Assembly: GCA_947378515.1 (NCBI GenBank)
Contig: CANCKG010000036.1
Coordinates: 1-6,657, forward strand
DNA length: 6,657 nt
Direction of reading: 5' to 3'
DNA from: Gammaproteobacteria bacterium
Lineage (GTDB): Bacteria > Pseudomonadota > Gammaproteobacteria > CAISUE01
Below, in pieces: positions 1 through 5,630 of this stretch; position 1 is the first letter of the stretch; every line of letters starts with the position of its first letter. The position numbers and the translations under genes are program-made. The notes below the pieces were generated by a model. That model worked only from the letters and a program-made list of their open reading frames with translations. It was not told the origin of the DNA and did not search any database.

Positions 1-1
1 T

Positions 2-148
2 GACCAACAAAGTGTACTTTATTTTGAAGTAGAAACAAGCTTGGCCGTCGAAGCATTAATCGGGGCTGATTTTACTATCGTTAAAAAACTCATTGCGGGC
101 GATGTCTGTTATGGCTTATTGCAATTAATGACAAAGAAAAAGGCTTAA
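2..148 (+). CDS. 3' end of an unidentified protein (partial)
   Basis: An open frame enters from the left edge and ends at TAA 146-148, giving the last 48 residues (DQQSVLYFEVETSLAVEALI... ending MTKKKA). The stretch is a short mixed strand/helix tail with a basic end and no cysteine pair, signal or membrane segment. I do not recognise the family from this tail. The gene runs convergent to pnp, and its last codons and stop lie inside the left arm of the shared terminator palindrome. The KKKA ending is therefore dictated by the terminator arm (AAAGAAAAAGGCTTAA). That a real gene ends here is supported by the open frame and the terminator placement; its function is unknown. Confidence 0.6.
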   Translation, partial: DQQSVLYFEVETSLAVEALIGADFTIVKKLIAGDVCYGLLQLMTKKKA

Positions 149-180
149 CGCCGCTGTGTTGACGTTAAGCCTTTTTCTTT
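133..180. terminator. Bidirectional terminator between the left-edge gene and pnp
   Basis: A perfect 18-bp inverted repeat (133-150 and 163-180) encloses a 12-nt loop (151-162). The outer third is A-rich on the left arm and T-rich on the right arm (CCTTTTTCTTT). On either strand the transcript therefore forms a stem headed by GGCTTAACG and trailed by a U-rich tract, the form expected of an intrinsic terminator that works in both directions. It serves the + strand gene, whose stop at 146-148 is inside the left arm, and pnp, whose stop lies 14 nt beyond the right arm. Confidence 0.85.
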
Positions 181-194
181 ACTGCGGTGAAAAA

Positions 195-2291
195 CTAGCC
201 CAAATTGCTTTGGTCGACATCTTTCATGCTGAGTTTAACCCGGCCTTGACGATCGATTTCAGCGGCCAATACTCTGACCACTTGGCCTTCAGTCAGCACA
301 TCGGCGACGTTGGCGACGCGATCATTGGAAATTTGTGAAATATGCACCAAGCCATCTTTGCCAGGTAACACGTTAACAAAGGCACCAAATTCCATGATTT
401 TAACAATTTTACCGACATAATGCTTACCGATTTCAATTTCGGCGATGATTTCGTTGATGCGTTGGAGCGCAGCTTCAGCCCCCGCCGTATCAACCGCAGC
501 GATTTTCACTACGCCATCATCACTGATATCGATGCTAGTGCCAGTTTCTTCGGTAATAGAGCGAATGACGGAACCGCCTTTGCCGATGATGTCACGGATT
601 TTTTCAGGATCGATTTTAATCGTCGTGATCCGTGGTGCATGCAGCGAAATATCCGATTTATTGGTACTCATGGCGTCATTCATGATACTCAAGATATGTA
701 AGCGGCCAGCACGTGCTTGTGCTAATGCTACTTTCATGATTTCTTGGGTAATACCATCGATCTTGATATCCATTTGCAACGCGGTAATACCATGTGCGGT
801 ACCAGCCACTTTGAAATCCATATCGCCTAAATGATCTTCATCACCCAAGATATCGGACAGAATGGCAAAGCGTTCACCTTCTTTAATCAAACCCATGGCA
901 ATACCAGCAACGGGTGCTAATAACGGCACGCCGGCATCCATCATCGAAAGACTAGCACCACAGACGCTGGCCATCGAACTGGAACCATTGGATTCAGTGA
1001 TTTCAGATACTACGCGCAAGACATAAGGAAATTCATTGATGTCGGGTAAGACGGCTTCAAGGGCGCGTTTGGCTAATTTACCATGGCCGATTTCACGCCG
1101 TTTTGGGCTGCCGACCATGCCGGTTTCACCGACTGAGTACGGCGGGAAGTTATAATGCAACATGAAGCTTTCGCGGCCTTCGCCTTCGATGGTATCTAAG
1201 ACTTGAGAATCACGATCGGTACCGAGAGTCGTCACCACAATCGCTTGGGTTTCACCGCGGGTAAAGAGGGCAGAACCATGCGCACGCGGTAAAATACCGG
1301 TTTGAATGGTGATCGGTCGCACAGTCGTTAAGTCACGACCATCGATCCGTGGTTTGCCATCTAGAATATAGTTACGTACTAAATCGCTTTCTAATTGCTC
1401 GACGATACCCGCCACTGCATGTTTGCAGGTGCCATCGTTAAGTTCCGCAAAATGGTCTTGAGCGGTTTTGCGCATCGCACTTAAACGAGTGACACGTTCG
1501 GTTTTGTCACGTAATTGGTAAGCGGCAGTTAAATCCGTACTCACCACAGCCGTGACGCGCTCAATTAGCGTGGTGTCAGCAACAGGGGCTACCCAACCAA
1601 TCGATGAAACACCACCGACTTCAGCGGCAAATTCATTGATCGCGTTGATCGCTACTTGCATTTGGGTATGACCAAAGATCACGGCATCAAGCATCACTTC
1701 TTCTGATAATGCGCTGGCTTCAGATTCCACCATTAACACCGCTTTATCCGTGCCGGCAATCACTAAGTCAAGATCAGAGGTTTCAAGCGTTTCAACCGAA
1801 GGGTTTAAAATGTATTGGCCTAAAGCATAACCGACACGAGCGGCTCCAATCGGTCCTTTGAATGGTAGATGGCAAATCGCTAAGGTGGCAGAAGCGCCAA
1901 GTAAAGCCACGATATCAGGGCTTACGTTGGGATCCAATGACATAACGGTGGCGACGATTTGTACTTCGTGATGAAAGCCATCGGCAAATAAGGGGCGTAA
2001 AGGGCGATCGATCAAGCGACAGATCAAAGTTTCGCGTTCATGCGGACGGCCTTCGCGCTTTAAAAAGCCACCGGGGATTTTACCTGCCGCATAGGTTTTT
2101 TCAATGTAATTGACGGTCAATGGCATGAAGTCGATGCCTTCTTTGGCGGTTTTAGCGCAAACGACCGTAACCAAGACGACTGTATCACCCATGGTGACTA
2201 ATACCGCTCCTGTGGCTTGACGGGCGATGACGCCGGTTTCAAGCGTGACTTGATGGTCACCGTAAGTAAAGCTTTTGCGAACAGCTGCCAT
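195..2291 (-). CDS. pnp: Polyribonucleotide nucleotidyltransferase (PNPase)
   Basis: PNPase degrades RNA 3' to 5' by phosphorolysis, releasing nucleoside diphosphates, and can run in reverse to add tails. It acts in the cytoplasm as a trimer, in many proteobacteria with RNase E in the degradosome. The 698-residue length is normal. The order is RNase PH core 1 (about 12-142), helical linker, RNase PH core 2 (about 325-460), KH (about 553-612) and S1 (about 620-690). The RNA-binding loop FLKREGRP (76-83), the SSS cluster (437-439), H403 and the acidic pair D486 and D492 in [11 protein letters not shown] all match E. coli numbering. The KH loop GKGG is at 570-573. The E. coli-style C-terminal extension after S1 is nearly absent. 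The start gives [11 protein letters not shown], aligning with the family N-terminus. It follows rpsO after 69 nt holding two hairpins, so co-transcription with leader-based control is likely by analogy. Confidence 0.98.
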   Translation of the reverse strand: MAAVRKSFTYGDHQVTLETGVIARQATGAVLVTMGDTVVLVTVVCAKTAKEGIDFMPLTVNYIEKTYAAGKIPGGFLKREGRPHERETLICRLIDRPLRPLFADGFHHEVQIVATVMSLDPNVSPDIVALLGASATLAICHLPFKGPIGAARVGYALGQYILNPSVETLETSDLDLVIAGTDKAVLMVESEASALSEEVMLDAVIFGHTQMQVAINAINEFAAEVGGVSSIGWVAPVADTTLIERVTAVVSTDLTAAYQLRDKTERVTRLSAMRKTAQDHFAELNDGTCKHAVAGIVEQLESDLVRNYILDGKPRIDGRDLTTVRPITIQTGILPRAHGSALFTRGETQAIVVTTLGTDRDSQVLDTIEGEGRESFMLHYNFPPYSVGETGMVGSPKRREIGHGKLAKRALEAVLPDINEFPYVLRVVSEITESNGSSSMASVCGASLSMMDAGVPLLAPVAGIAMGLIKEGERFAILSDILGDEDHLGDMDFKVAGTAHGITALQMDIKIDGITQEIMKVALAQARAGRLHILSIMNDAMSTNKSDISLHAPRITTIKIDPEKIRDIIGKGGSVIRSITEETGTSIDISDDGVVKIAAVDTAGAEAALQRINEIIAEIEIGKHYVGKIVKIMEFGAFVNVLPGKDGLVHISQISNDRVANVADVLTEGQVVRVLAAEIDRQGRVKLSMKDVDQSNLG

Positions 2292-2293
2292 AG

Positions 2294-2311
2294 AATTATT
2301 TCCGAATAATT
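2294..2311 (-). promoter_or_regulatory. Small hairpin presenting the pnp ribosome-binding site
   Basis: Just upstream of the pnp ATG, a perfect 7-bp stem (AATTATT and AATAATT) closes a tetraloop reading CGGA on the minus strand. GGA is the only purine-rich Shine-Dalgarno-like element near the start, about 10 nt from the ATG. The ribosome-binding bases are therefore displayed in a hairpin loop. The stem is all A/T and would be weak, so it could be a tunable initiation element or simple coincidence. That the structure can form is seen in the sequence; a regulatory role is inference. Confidence 0.4.
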
Positions 2312-2314
2312 GGG

Positions 2315-2354
2315 GCCTAGGGCTTAAATTTAAAGATGAATTTAAGCCCTAGGC
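2315..2354 (-). promoter_or_regulatory. rpsO-pnp intergenic hairpin
   Basis: A perfect 16-bp inverted repeat (2315-2330 and 2339-2354, arm GCCTAGGGCTTAAATT) with an 8-nt loop lies between rpsO and pnp. It begins 6 nt after the rpsO stop. No U-run follows the stem on the minus strand, so it is not a typical intrinsic terminator. In E. coli the same spacer carries an attenuating terminator, and the pnp leader carries a stem cut by RNase III that starts PNPase autoregulation. A stem here could protect the rpsO 3' end or be such a processing site. The position fits the known system, but the sequence itself does not prove it. Confidence 0.6.
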
Positions 2355-2360
2355 GGGGGA

Positions 2361-2630
2361 TTAATACCGTAAGCCTAAACGCGCAATCAGTGTTAAATAA
2401 CGTGGGTTGTCTTTACGTTTCAAATAGTCAAGTAATTTACGACGACGGTTAATCATGTGTTGCAAGCCGCGACGTGAATGTAAATCTTTTTTATGCACTT
2501 CAAAGTGACCGGTCAATTGTTTGATGTTAGCCGTTAATAGCGCGACTTGAACATCAGAAGACCCAGTGTCGCCTTCAGCAATTTGATAATCAATCACGAT
2601 TTGATTTTTTACTTCAGTTGTTAATGCCAT
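2361..2630 (-). CDS. rpsO: 30S ribosomal protein S15
   Basis: S15 binds the three-way junction of helices h20-h22 of 16S rRNA early in 30S assembly and contributes to the bridge with the 50S subunit. The 89 residues match the family's usual length. Signature stretches are intact: [13 protein letters not shown] (21-33), [11 protein letters not shown] (46-56) and [13 protein letters not shown] (62-74), ending RLGLRY. The start is supported by a strong GAGG (2637-2640 read on the minus strand) six nt before the ATG. It is first in the rpsO-pnp unit and divergent from prfA. In E. coli S15 represses its own translation through an mRNA pseudoknot; I cannot confirm that fold here. truB, which usually precedes rpsO in proteobacteria, is absent. 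Confidence 0.98.
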   Translation of the reverse strand: MALTTEVKNQIVIDYQIAEGDTGSSDVQVALLTANIKQLTGHFEVHKKDLHSRRGLQHMINRRRKLLDYLKRKDNPRYLTLIARLGLRY

Positions 2631-2714
2631 GAATAACCTCTAGATGAATGAATAAACGCTGTCAACCGCGATAATCCACTGGCATAGTGGGTTAATGCAG
2701 TCGCAACATCAATA

Positions 2715-2743
2715 ATTATACAGGAAAAAGCGTATGAAAGCGC
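2715..2743 (-). promoter_or_regulatory. Candidate rpsO promoter
   Basis: On the minus strand a perfect TATAAT (2720-2715) lies about 85 nt upstream of the rpsO ATG, in the only space available before divergent prfA. At 17-nt spacing the -35 position reads GCGCTT, a poor match to TTGACA, so recognition would rest mainly on the -10 box. The resulting leader of roughly 75-80 nt would be long enough for a regulatory structure. Confidence 0.5.
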
Positions 2744-2762
2744 GTGTTTAAATGAAATGCGC

Positions 2763-2791
2763 TTGGTAGAGAGCAGTGAGCACGCTATACT
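2763..2791 (+). promoter_or_regulatory. Candidate prfA promoter
   Basis: TTGGTA (2763-2768, 4 of 6 matches to TTGACA) is separated by exactly 17 nt from TATACT (2786-2791, 5 of 6 matches to TATAAT). This is a well-spaced sigma-70-type pair. The predicted start near 2798 leaves a leader of about 22 nt before the prfA ATG at 2820. Only a weak GAG at 2811-2813 could serve as Shine-Dalgarno. Confidence 0.6.
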
Positions 2792-2819
2792 AGCGGATTA
2801 GCCGTTCACCGAGTCTGCC

Positions 2820-3902
2820 ATGAAACCCAGTTTATACCGTAAATTAGAATATCTTGATGAACGCTTCGAAGAATTAAAGCGCTTATTGAGTGATGCCAGC
2901 GTCATCAATGATGCGGCTCAATTTCGTGATTATTCCAAAGAATACGCTAGCCTTGAGCCTTTATCGCAATCTTATCAAGCCTATCAACGCACGATACGTG
3001 CCATTGATGATGCGGCGCTTATGATGAGTGATTCAGATCCTGAACTCAAAGAAATGGCCACAACCGAATGGCTGAATTTAAAGCAAAGTATCGAAACTAT
3101 TGAAAGCGCCTTGCAAGTCCTCTTATTACCGCAAGATCCGAATGACAATAGTAATATTTTTATTGAAATTCGGGCAGCTGCCGGGGGCGATGAAGCGGCG
3201 ATCTTTGCCGGCAATTTATTTCGGATGTATCAACGCTATGCCGATAATAAGGGTTGGCAAGTGGAATTAGTCAATGAAAGTTTTGGTGAACACGGCGGTT
3301 ATAAATCGGTGGTGGCGCGCATTATCGGTACCGATGTGTATTCACATTTGAAATTTGAATCGGGTGCCCATCGCGTCCAACGCGTACCGGAAACCGAAGC
3401 CCAAGGCCGGGTGCATACCTCGACCTGCACGGTGGTGATCATGCCGGAAATCGATGAAATCGATAGCATCGATATCAATCCGGCCGATTTAAAGACTGAT
3501 ACCTTTAGAGCCTCAGGCGCCGGTGGTCAGCACGTGAATAAAACCGATTCAGCCATTCGCATCACCCATATTCCTACTGGGACGGTGGTGGAGTGCCAAG
3601 ATGAACGTTCTCAACACAAGAATCGCGCCCGGGCCATGAGTTTATTAGCCGCGAAATTACTCGATCAACAACGCTCTAAACAACAACAAGAACAAGCGGA
3701 TACCAGGCGTAGTTTAGTGGGTACAGGAGATCGCTCCGAACGGATTCGCACCTATAATTTCCCGCAAAGCCGGCTTACCGATCATCGGATTAATTTAACG
3801 CTGTATCGCTTAGAGCAAATTATGGCCGGGGCGGTGGATGAAGTGATCGATCCTTTAATTCGCGAATACCAAGCGGATTTATTGGCGGCGATGGGCGATT
3901 GA
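2820..3902 (+). CDS. prfA: Peptide chain release factor 1 (RF1)
   Basis: RF1 reads UAA and UAG in the ribosomal A site and triggers hydrolysis of the finished chain. The 360 residues match the family length. The N-terminal helical domain begins [19 protein letters not shown]. Then follow the [14 protein letters not shown] block (118-131), the codon-recognition tripeptide in [10 protein letters not shown] (P190-E191-T192, a PxT form), and the catalytic GGQ at 235-237 within [10 protein letters not shown]. Next come DERSQHKN (261-268) and [19 protein letters not shown] (312-330). PxT rather than SPF separates it from RF2. The GGQ glutamine is normally methylated by PrmC, but no prmC follows. 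hemA also does not precede it within the window, so prfA appears to be a single-gene unit followed directly by repeats. An imperfect GTAGC/GCTAC hairpin sits just after the stop, without a U-tract. Confidence 0.98.
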   Translation: MKPSLYRKLEYLDERFEELKRLLSDASVINDAAQFRDYSKEYASLEPLSQSYQAYQRTIRAIDDAALMMSDSDPELKEMATTEWLNLKQSIETIESALQVLLLPQDPNDNSNIFIEIRAAAGGDEAAIFAGNLFRMYQRYADNKGWQVELVNESFGEHGGYKSVVARIIGTDVYSHLKFESGAHRVQRVPETEAQGRVHTSTCTVVIMPEIDEIDSIDINPADLKTDTFRASGAGGQHVNKTDSAIRITHIPTGTVVECQDERSQHKNRARAMSLLAAKLLDQQRSKQQQEQADTRRSLVGTGDRSERIRTYNFPQSRLTDHRINLTLYRLEQIMAGAVDEVIDPLIREYQADLLAAMGD

Positions 3903-3941
3903 TCGGTAGCGAAGCTGCTACTAAGATGTTGTAAGGGATGT

Positions 3942-4104
3942 TTCATCCAAATTCCTTAGCTGGTTTGAAACCCCGCCCTTCAGGGCGGTAGGAGTACCGT
4001 ACCTCGGCCTACGCCTAAGGTTTCACAAGGTGCGGACTTGTTCGATTTGCACACCTCTTCCAAGTCTAAAACACTCCGGCCTAAAGGCCGGAGACTTTCT
4101 TGCT
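3942..4104 (+). repeat. R1 left copy, outer inverted repeat; IS200/IS605 end-like
   Basis: This is a 163-bp block whose reverse complement recurs at 5448-5610. By eye only three positions differ. It contains a 6-bp stem (CCGCCC 3973-3978, loop TTCA, GGGCGG 3983-3988) and an 8-bp stem (CTCCGGCC 4074-4081, loop TAAA, GGCCGGAG 4086-4093). A GC-rich hairpin followed by a short tail is characteristic of IS200/IS605 right ends, where the tnpB 3' end also encodes the guide (omega) RNA. Read on the minus strand, the block can encode a 35-residue tail ending at the base of the 6-bp hairpin, but a TAG immediately upstream closes that frame here. It therefore looks like a solo element end. The family assignment is by resemblance and not proven. 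Confidence 0.75.
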
Positions 4105-4216
4105 ACCGCTCGCCATTCAAGATGCGAGGTTTGTGATTTAACGTGTGCCTATGGCGATGGGTATATATCTCTATTTTAGATATATACCCATCGCACCTTG
4201 AGATGCGATGGGTATA
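4105..4216 (+). repeat. R2 left copy, inner inverted repeat
   Basis: This 112-bp block lies directly against R1 and matches the reverse complement of 5142-5251. By eye there are about 11 mismatches and a 2-nt indel, roughly 90% identity. It contains a perfect 17-bp stem (4154-4170 and 4178-4194, loop CTATTTT). It overlaps an alternative 34-nt palindrome (4183-4198 with 4201-4216, one mismatch). The arms share the core GATGGGTATA or TATACCCATC, so three copies of one arm can pair in two mutually exclusive ways. No coding frame is evident. Confidence 0.8.
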
Positions 4217-4268
4217 GCACGGTGCAGTTATTTACCAAAGTTCAAACGCCGATATGACCGATGTTCAC

Positions 4269-4300
4269 CATGAAGCATTGCTGGAGTACAATGCTTCATG
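4269..4300. repeat. Perfect 12-bp hairpin downstream of the orphan gene
   Basis: CATGAAGCATTG (4269-4280) pairs with CAATGCTTCATG (4289-4300) across an 8-nt loop. It lies about 110 nt past the stop of the orphan gene on the minus strand, within the 4217-4412 spacer. It is a candidate transcript end or 3' stem, but no U-tract follows on either strand. The rest of the spacer holds only A/T runs and a weak GCCT/AGGC pairing; I see no gene in it beyond a dubious 14-codon frame. Confidence 0.55.
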
Positions 4301-4412
4301 TAGGCTGGCGGCTAAGACACTGTTTTTTTAAGCCTAACACCGTTATTAAGGCAAAAAATAATTAAACGTGCCATCTTTTTTAAAGTCCATGCTAGATTTC
4401 TCGATTGGTAAC

Positions 4413-5126
4413 CTAACTTTCCTGAGCCCGAGCCAATGAGAGATGAATTTTATGCATATCACGCATTTCCATAACGTCATTGCTCGTTAATGTCGGGTGT
4501 TGAGCAGGAGCTGAACCAATGCTATTCATCGTTTGGCTGGTCATACTAACTGGCGAATAATATTCGTCATGAATCTCCGGTTGATAACCATGCCCTAAAA
4601 CGGGAATATCATAGGTATTGCATGGAATTTTCGGATTATTTTCGGCGCTGAGTATCGCTTCAGTTGTTTGCTCGAGAGCTTTAAAAATTGCTAGTAAATT
4701 CGGATGAGGTTCTGTGTAACGACTATCTTGATGCTTTGGTAAAACTTGACTTAATGTTAACCCTGCGGGATTTTTTTCTTGTAATAATGCTTGTACAAAC
4801 GTTGCATCATCGTGTTGCTGTAAATAATTCAAAACGTTTAACATAGCGATGCTGACGATATCATTACTTGGATGTGCTGCCACTTGTACACCTTTAGAGC
4901 CGTTTTTAAAAATAATGTCACGACTGGCGAAATTAAATAGCTTCAATTGAGAAAATTCCAACAATAAAGTAGCTTTTTCTGATGTGCTTAAATCGTTATT
5001 ATTCAATTGTAAAAAATGAATCATTTGTTGACTTAATAACTCTGCAGTTTCTTTATCTGATTTAAAAATACTGGCTTTGATCCCTGTCAAAGTCGTTAGG
5101 CATTCCGTTAGTTTTTGCGCAGTCAT
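4413..5126 (-). CDS. Unrecognised 237-residue protein within the inverted-repeat cassette
   Basis: I do not recognise this protein. It starts MTAQKLTECLTTLTGIKAS and ends HLSLARAQES. There is no signal peptide or membrane segment and no cysteine motif (only C9 and C169), so it is probably cytoplasmic or exported without a classical signal. Residues 1-160 look helical with leucine-rich amphipathic stretches. One stretch (QEKNPAGLTLSQVLPKHQ) loosely recalls an ankyrin-type turn, but only once. The C-terminal third is rich in Pro, Tyr, His, Ser and Thr and probably loosely folded. The start is supported by AAGGAA (5135-5140, minus strand) about 8 nt before the ATG. A 34-bp palindrome abuts that site, and nested inverted repeats flank the gene on both sides. 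Expression is plausible from frame length and ribosome-binding site. Function, and whether it is mobile cargo, are unknown. Confidence 0.75.
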   Translation of the reverse strand: MTAQKLTECLTTLTGIKASIFKSDKETAELLSQQMIHFLQLNNNDLSTSEKATLLLEFSQLKLFNFASRDIIFKNGSKGVQVAAHPSNDIVSIAMLNVLNYLQQHDDATFVQALLQEKNPAGLTLSQVLPKHQDSRYTEPHPNLLAIFKALEQTTEAILSAENNPKIPCNTYDIPVLGHGYQPEIHDEYYSPVSMTSQTMNSIGSAPAQHPTLTSNDVMEMRDMHKIHLSLARAQES

Positions 5127-5141
5127 GGTGAATGTTCCTTA

Positions 5142-5175
5142 TATACCCATCGCACCTCAAGGTGCGATGGGTATA
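5142..5175. repeat. 34-bp palindrome next to the orphan gene ribosome-binding site
   Basis: TATACCCATCGCACCT (5142-5157) is followed by CA and then its exact reverse complement (5160-5175), a 16-bp perfect stem. It begins 2 nt upstream of the AAGGAA ribosome-binding site of the 4413-5126 gene. In RNA it would form a stable hairpin in the leader just before the start; in DNA it has the symmetry of a dimeric operator. The same unit, with one mismatch, occurs downstream of the gene at 4183-4216, which favours a dispersed palindromic repeat. A regulatory effect is possible but unproven. Confidence 0.7.
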
Positions 5176-5188
5176 AATTTAAAATAGA

Positions 5189-5218
5189 GCTATACCGCTC
5201 GTCATAGGCACATGTTAA
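5189..5218 (-). promoter_or_regulatory. Possible promoter of the orphan gene inside R2
   Basis: On the minus strand TTAACA (5218-5213, 5 of 6 matches to TTGACA) is separated by 18 nt from TATAGC (5194-5189, 4 of 6 matches to TATAAT). A start near 5180 would give a leader containing the 34-bp palindrome and the ribosome-binding site. The left R2 copy has the counterpart TTAACG and TATATA pointing right, antisense into the gene. The match is modest and AT-rich sequence gives such pairs by chance. Confidence 0.25.
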
Positions 5219-5251
5219 ATCGCTAACCTCGCATCTTGAATGGTGAGCGGT

Positions 5252-5447
5252 ATAGATGCATGAGTGGTAAGGATAAATGTTTCAAGATAATTTGCGTGAT
5301 TAAAGTCTAAATTACTAAAAGTGTAACTATTCACCACATTTTCACATATCTTGCGTAAATCTAAGCTGGTAGCTCCTGTTGTTCTGGGGGATTTTAAGGG
5401 GGCTTCGTGGAAACAGAAAAAGCACGCGCTTTTTCCCACAAAGCGCC
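5252..5447. other. 196-bp spacer between R2 and R1 present only on the right side
   Basis: On the left R1 and R2 touch; on the right this stretch separates them. It holds an A/T-rich segment with no visible gene, the first member of a 38-bp degenerate direct repeat (5365-5402), and an 8-bp hairpin (GAAAAAGC 5416-5423, loop ACGC, GCTTTTTC 5428-5435). That stem can be lengthened by four more pairs (GTGG with CCAC) across a 5-nt bulge. Open frames cross it on both strands but are built from repeat sequence and look accidental. The asymmetry means either that sequence was inserted here or that it was lost on the left. Confidence 0.6.
5365..5402 (+). repeat. 38-bp degenerate direct repeat, copy 1
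   Basis: It shares 30 of 38 positions with 5891-5928 by eye, including the exact 17-mer GGGGGATTTTAAGGGGG (5386-5402) and the block GCTRGTRGCTCCT at the other end. The middle seven or eight bases vary. The conserved ends with a variable centre suggest a dispersed intergenic repeat. It lies in the right-hand spacer between R2 and R1. Confidence 0.6.
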
Positions 5448-5572
5448 AGCAAGAAAGTCTCCGGCCTTTAGGCCGGAGTGTTTTAGACTTGGAAGAGGTG
5501 TGCAAATCGAACAAGTCCGCACCTTGTGAAACCTTAGGCGTAGGCCGCGGTACGGTGCTCCTACCGCCCTGA
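5448..5572 (+). pseudogene. Possible TnpB C-terminal tail relic within R1
   Basis: Across R1 the + strand has a frame that can be read as RPLGRSVLDLEEVCKSNKSA followed by a short tail ending GRGTVLLPP, stopping at TGA 5570-5572 in the loop of the terminal hairpin. TnpB proteins of IS200/IS605 elements often have a variable C-terminal tail whose codons overlap the right-end guide RNA, and this frame and hairpin layout resembles that. The two substitutions between R1 copies inside this frame (CGC/CGA Arg and GTG/GTA Val) are both silent third-position changes, which weakly supports past coding. No RuvC or zinc-ribbon region lies upstream in either copy, so any tnpB is gone. The frame can be followed back to a TTG at 5351, but that part is spacer sequence. 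Call is tentative. Confidence 0.3.
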
Positions 5573-5610
5573 AGGGCGGGGTTTCAAACCAGCTAAGAAA
5601 TTTGGATGAA
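5448..5610 (-). repeat. R1 right copy, outer inverted repeat; IS200/IS605 end-like
   Basis: This is the inverted partner of 3942-4104, of equal length and matching at about 160 of 163 positions by eye. Its hairpins are CTCCGGCC (5459-5466, loop TTTA, to 5478) and CCGCCC (5564-5569, loop TGAA, to 5579). The sequence departs abruptly from the left copy outside these limits on both sides, so the ends are sharp and define an element or an element end. If it is an IS200/IS605 right end, the + strand is the tnpB-sense strand here and the terminal hairpin lies at the 3' side. Confidence 0.75.
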
Positions 5611-5630
5611 CACGGATGTTTATGGCCGGG

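Larger units (their letters stand above)
5142..5251 (-). repeat. R2 right copy, inner inverted repeat
   Basis: This is the inverted partner of 4105-4216. It contains the 34-bp palindrome plus a 64-bp sub-unit bounded by perfect 10-bp inverted ends (TATACCGCTC at 5191-5200 and GAGCGGTATA at 5245-5254). Such a small unit with inverted ends resembles a MITE-like or REP-like palindromic element. It forms the whole upstream region of the orphan gene. Roughly 90% identity to the left copy, against about 98% for R1, suggests that the two repeat types have different histories. Confidence 0.8.

Noticed and set aside
156..834. Several open frames of 60-129 codons overlapping the 3' half of pnp on both strands
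   Set aside because: They lie wholly within a well-matched PNPase gene in other frames and show no family resemblance or ribosome-binding site; they are by-products of its codon pattern.
2315..2354. Intrinsic terminator between rpsO and pnp
   Set aside because: The stem is strong but is followed by CCCCAATT rather than a U-run on the minus strand, so it is reported as a processing or stabilising hairpin instead.
2984..3214. 76-codon frame antisense to prfA
   Set aside because: It is fully inside the conserved RF1 coding region with no independent support.
3009..3400. RF1 codon-recognition motif reads PET instead of the E. coli PAT, considered as a sign of altered stop-codon use
   Set aside because: The middle residue of PxT varies among bacterial RF1 proteins. 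Genes in this window use TAA, TAG and TGA as stops in the ordinary way.
3906..3922. GTAGC/GCTAC hairpin after prfA as its terminator
   Set aside because: Only five firm pairs and no U-tract; it is too weak to call.
4413..5126. Ankyrin-repeat protein
   Set aside because: Only one short stretch loosely recalls an ankyrin turn, and no second repeat of about 33 residues is visible.
5215..5514. 99-codon minus-strand frame upstream of the orphan gene
   Set aside because: It is built from parts of R1, a 38-bp repeat, a hairpin and R2, so its open state is best explained by repeat composition. It has no recognisable protein features.
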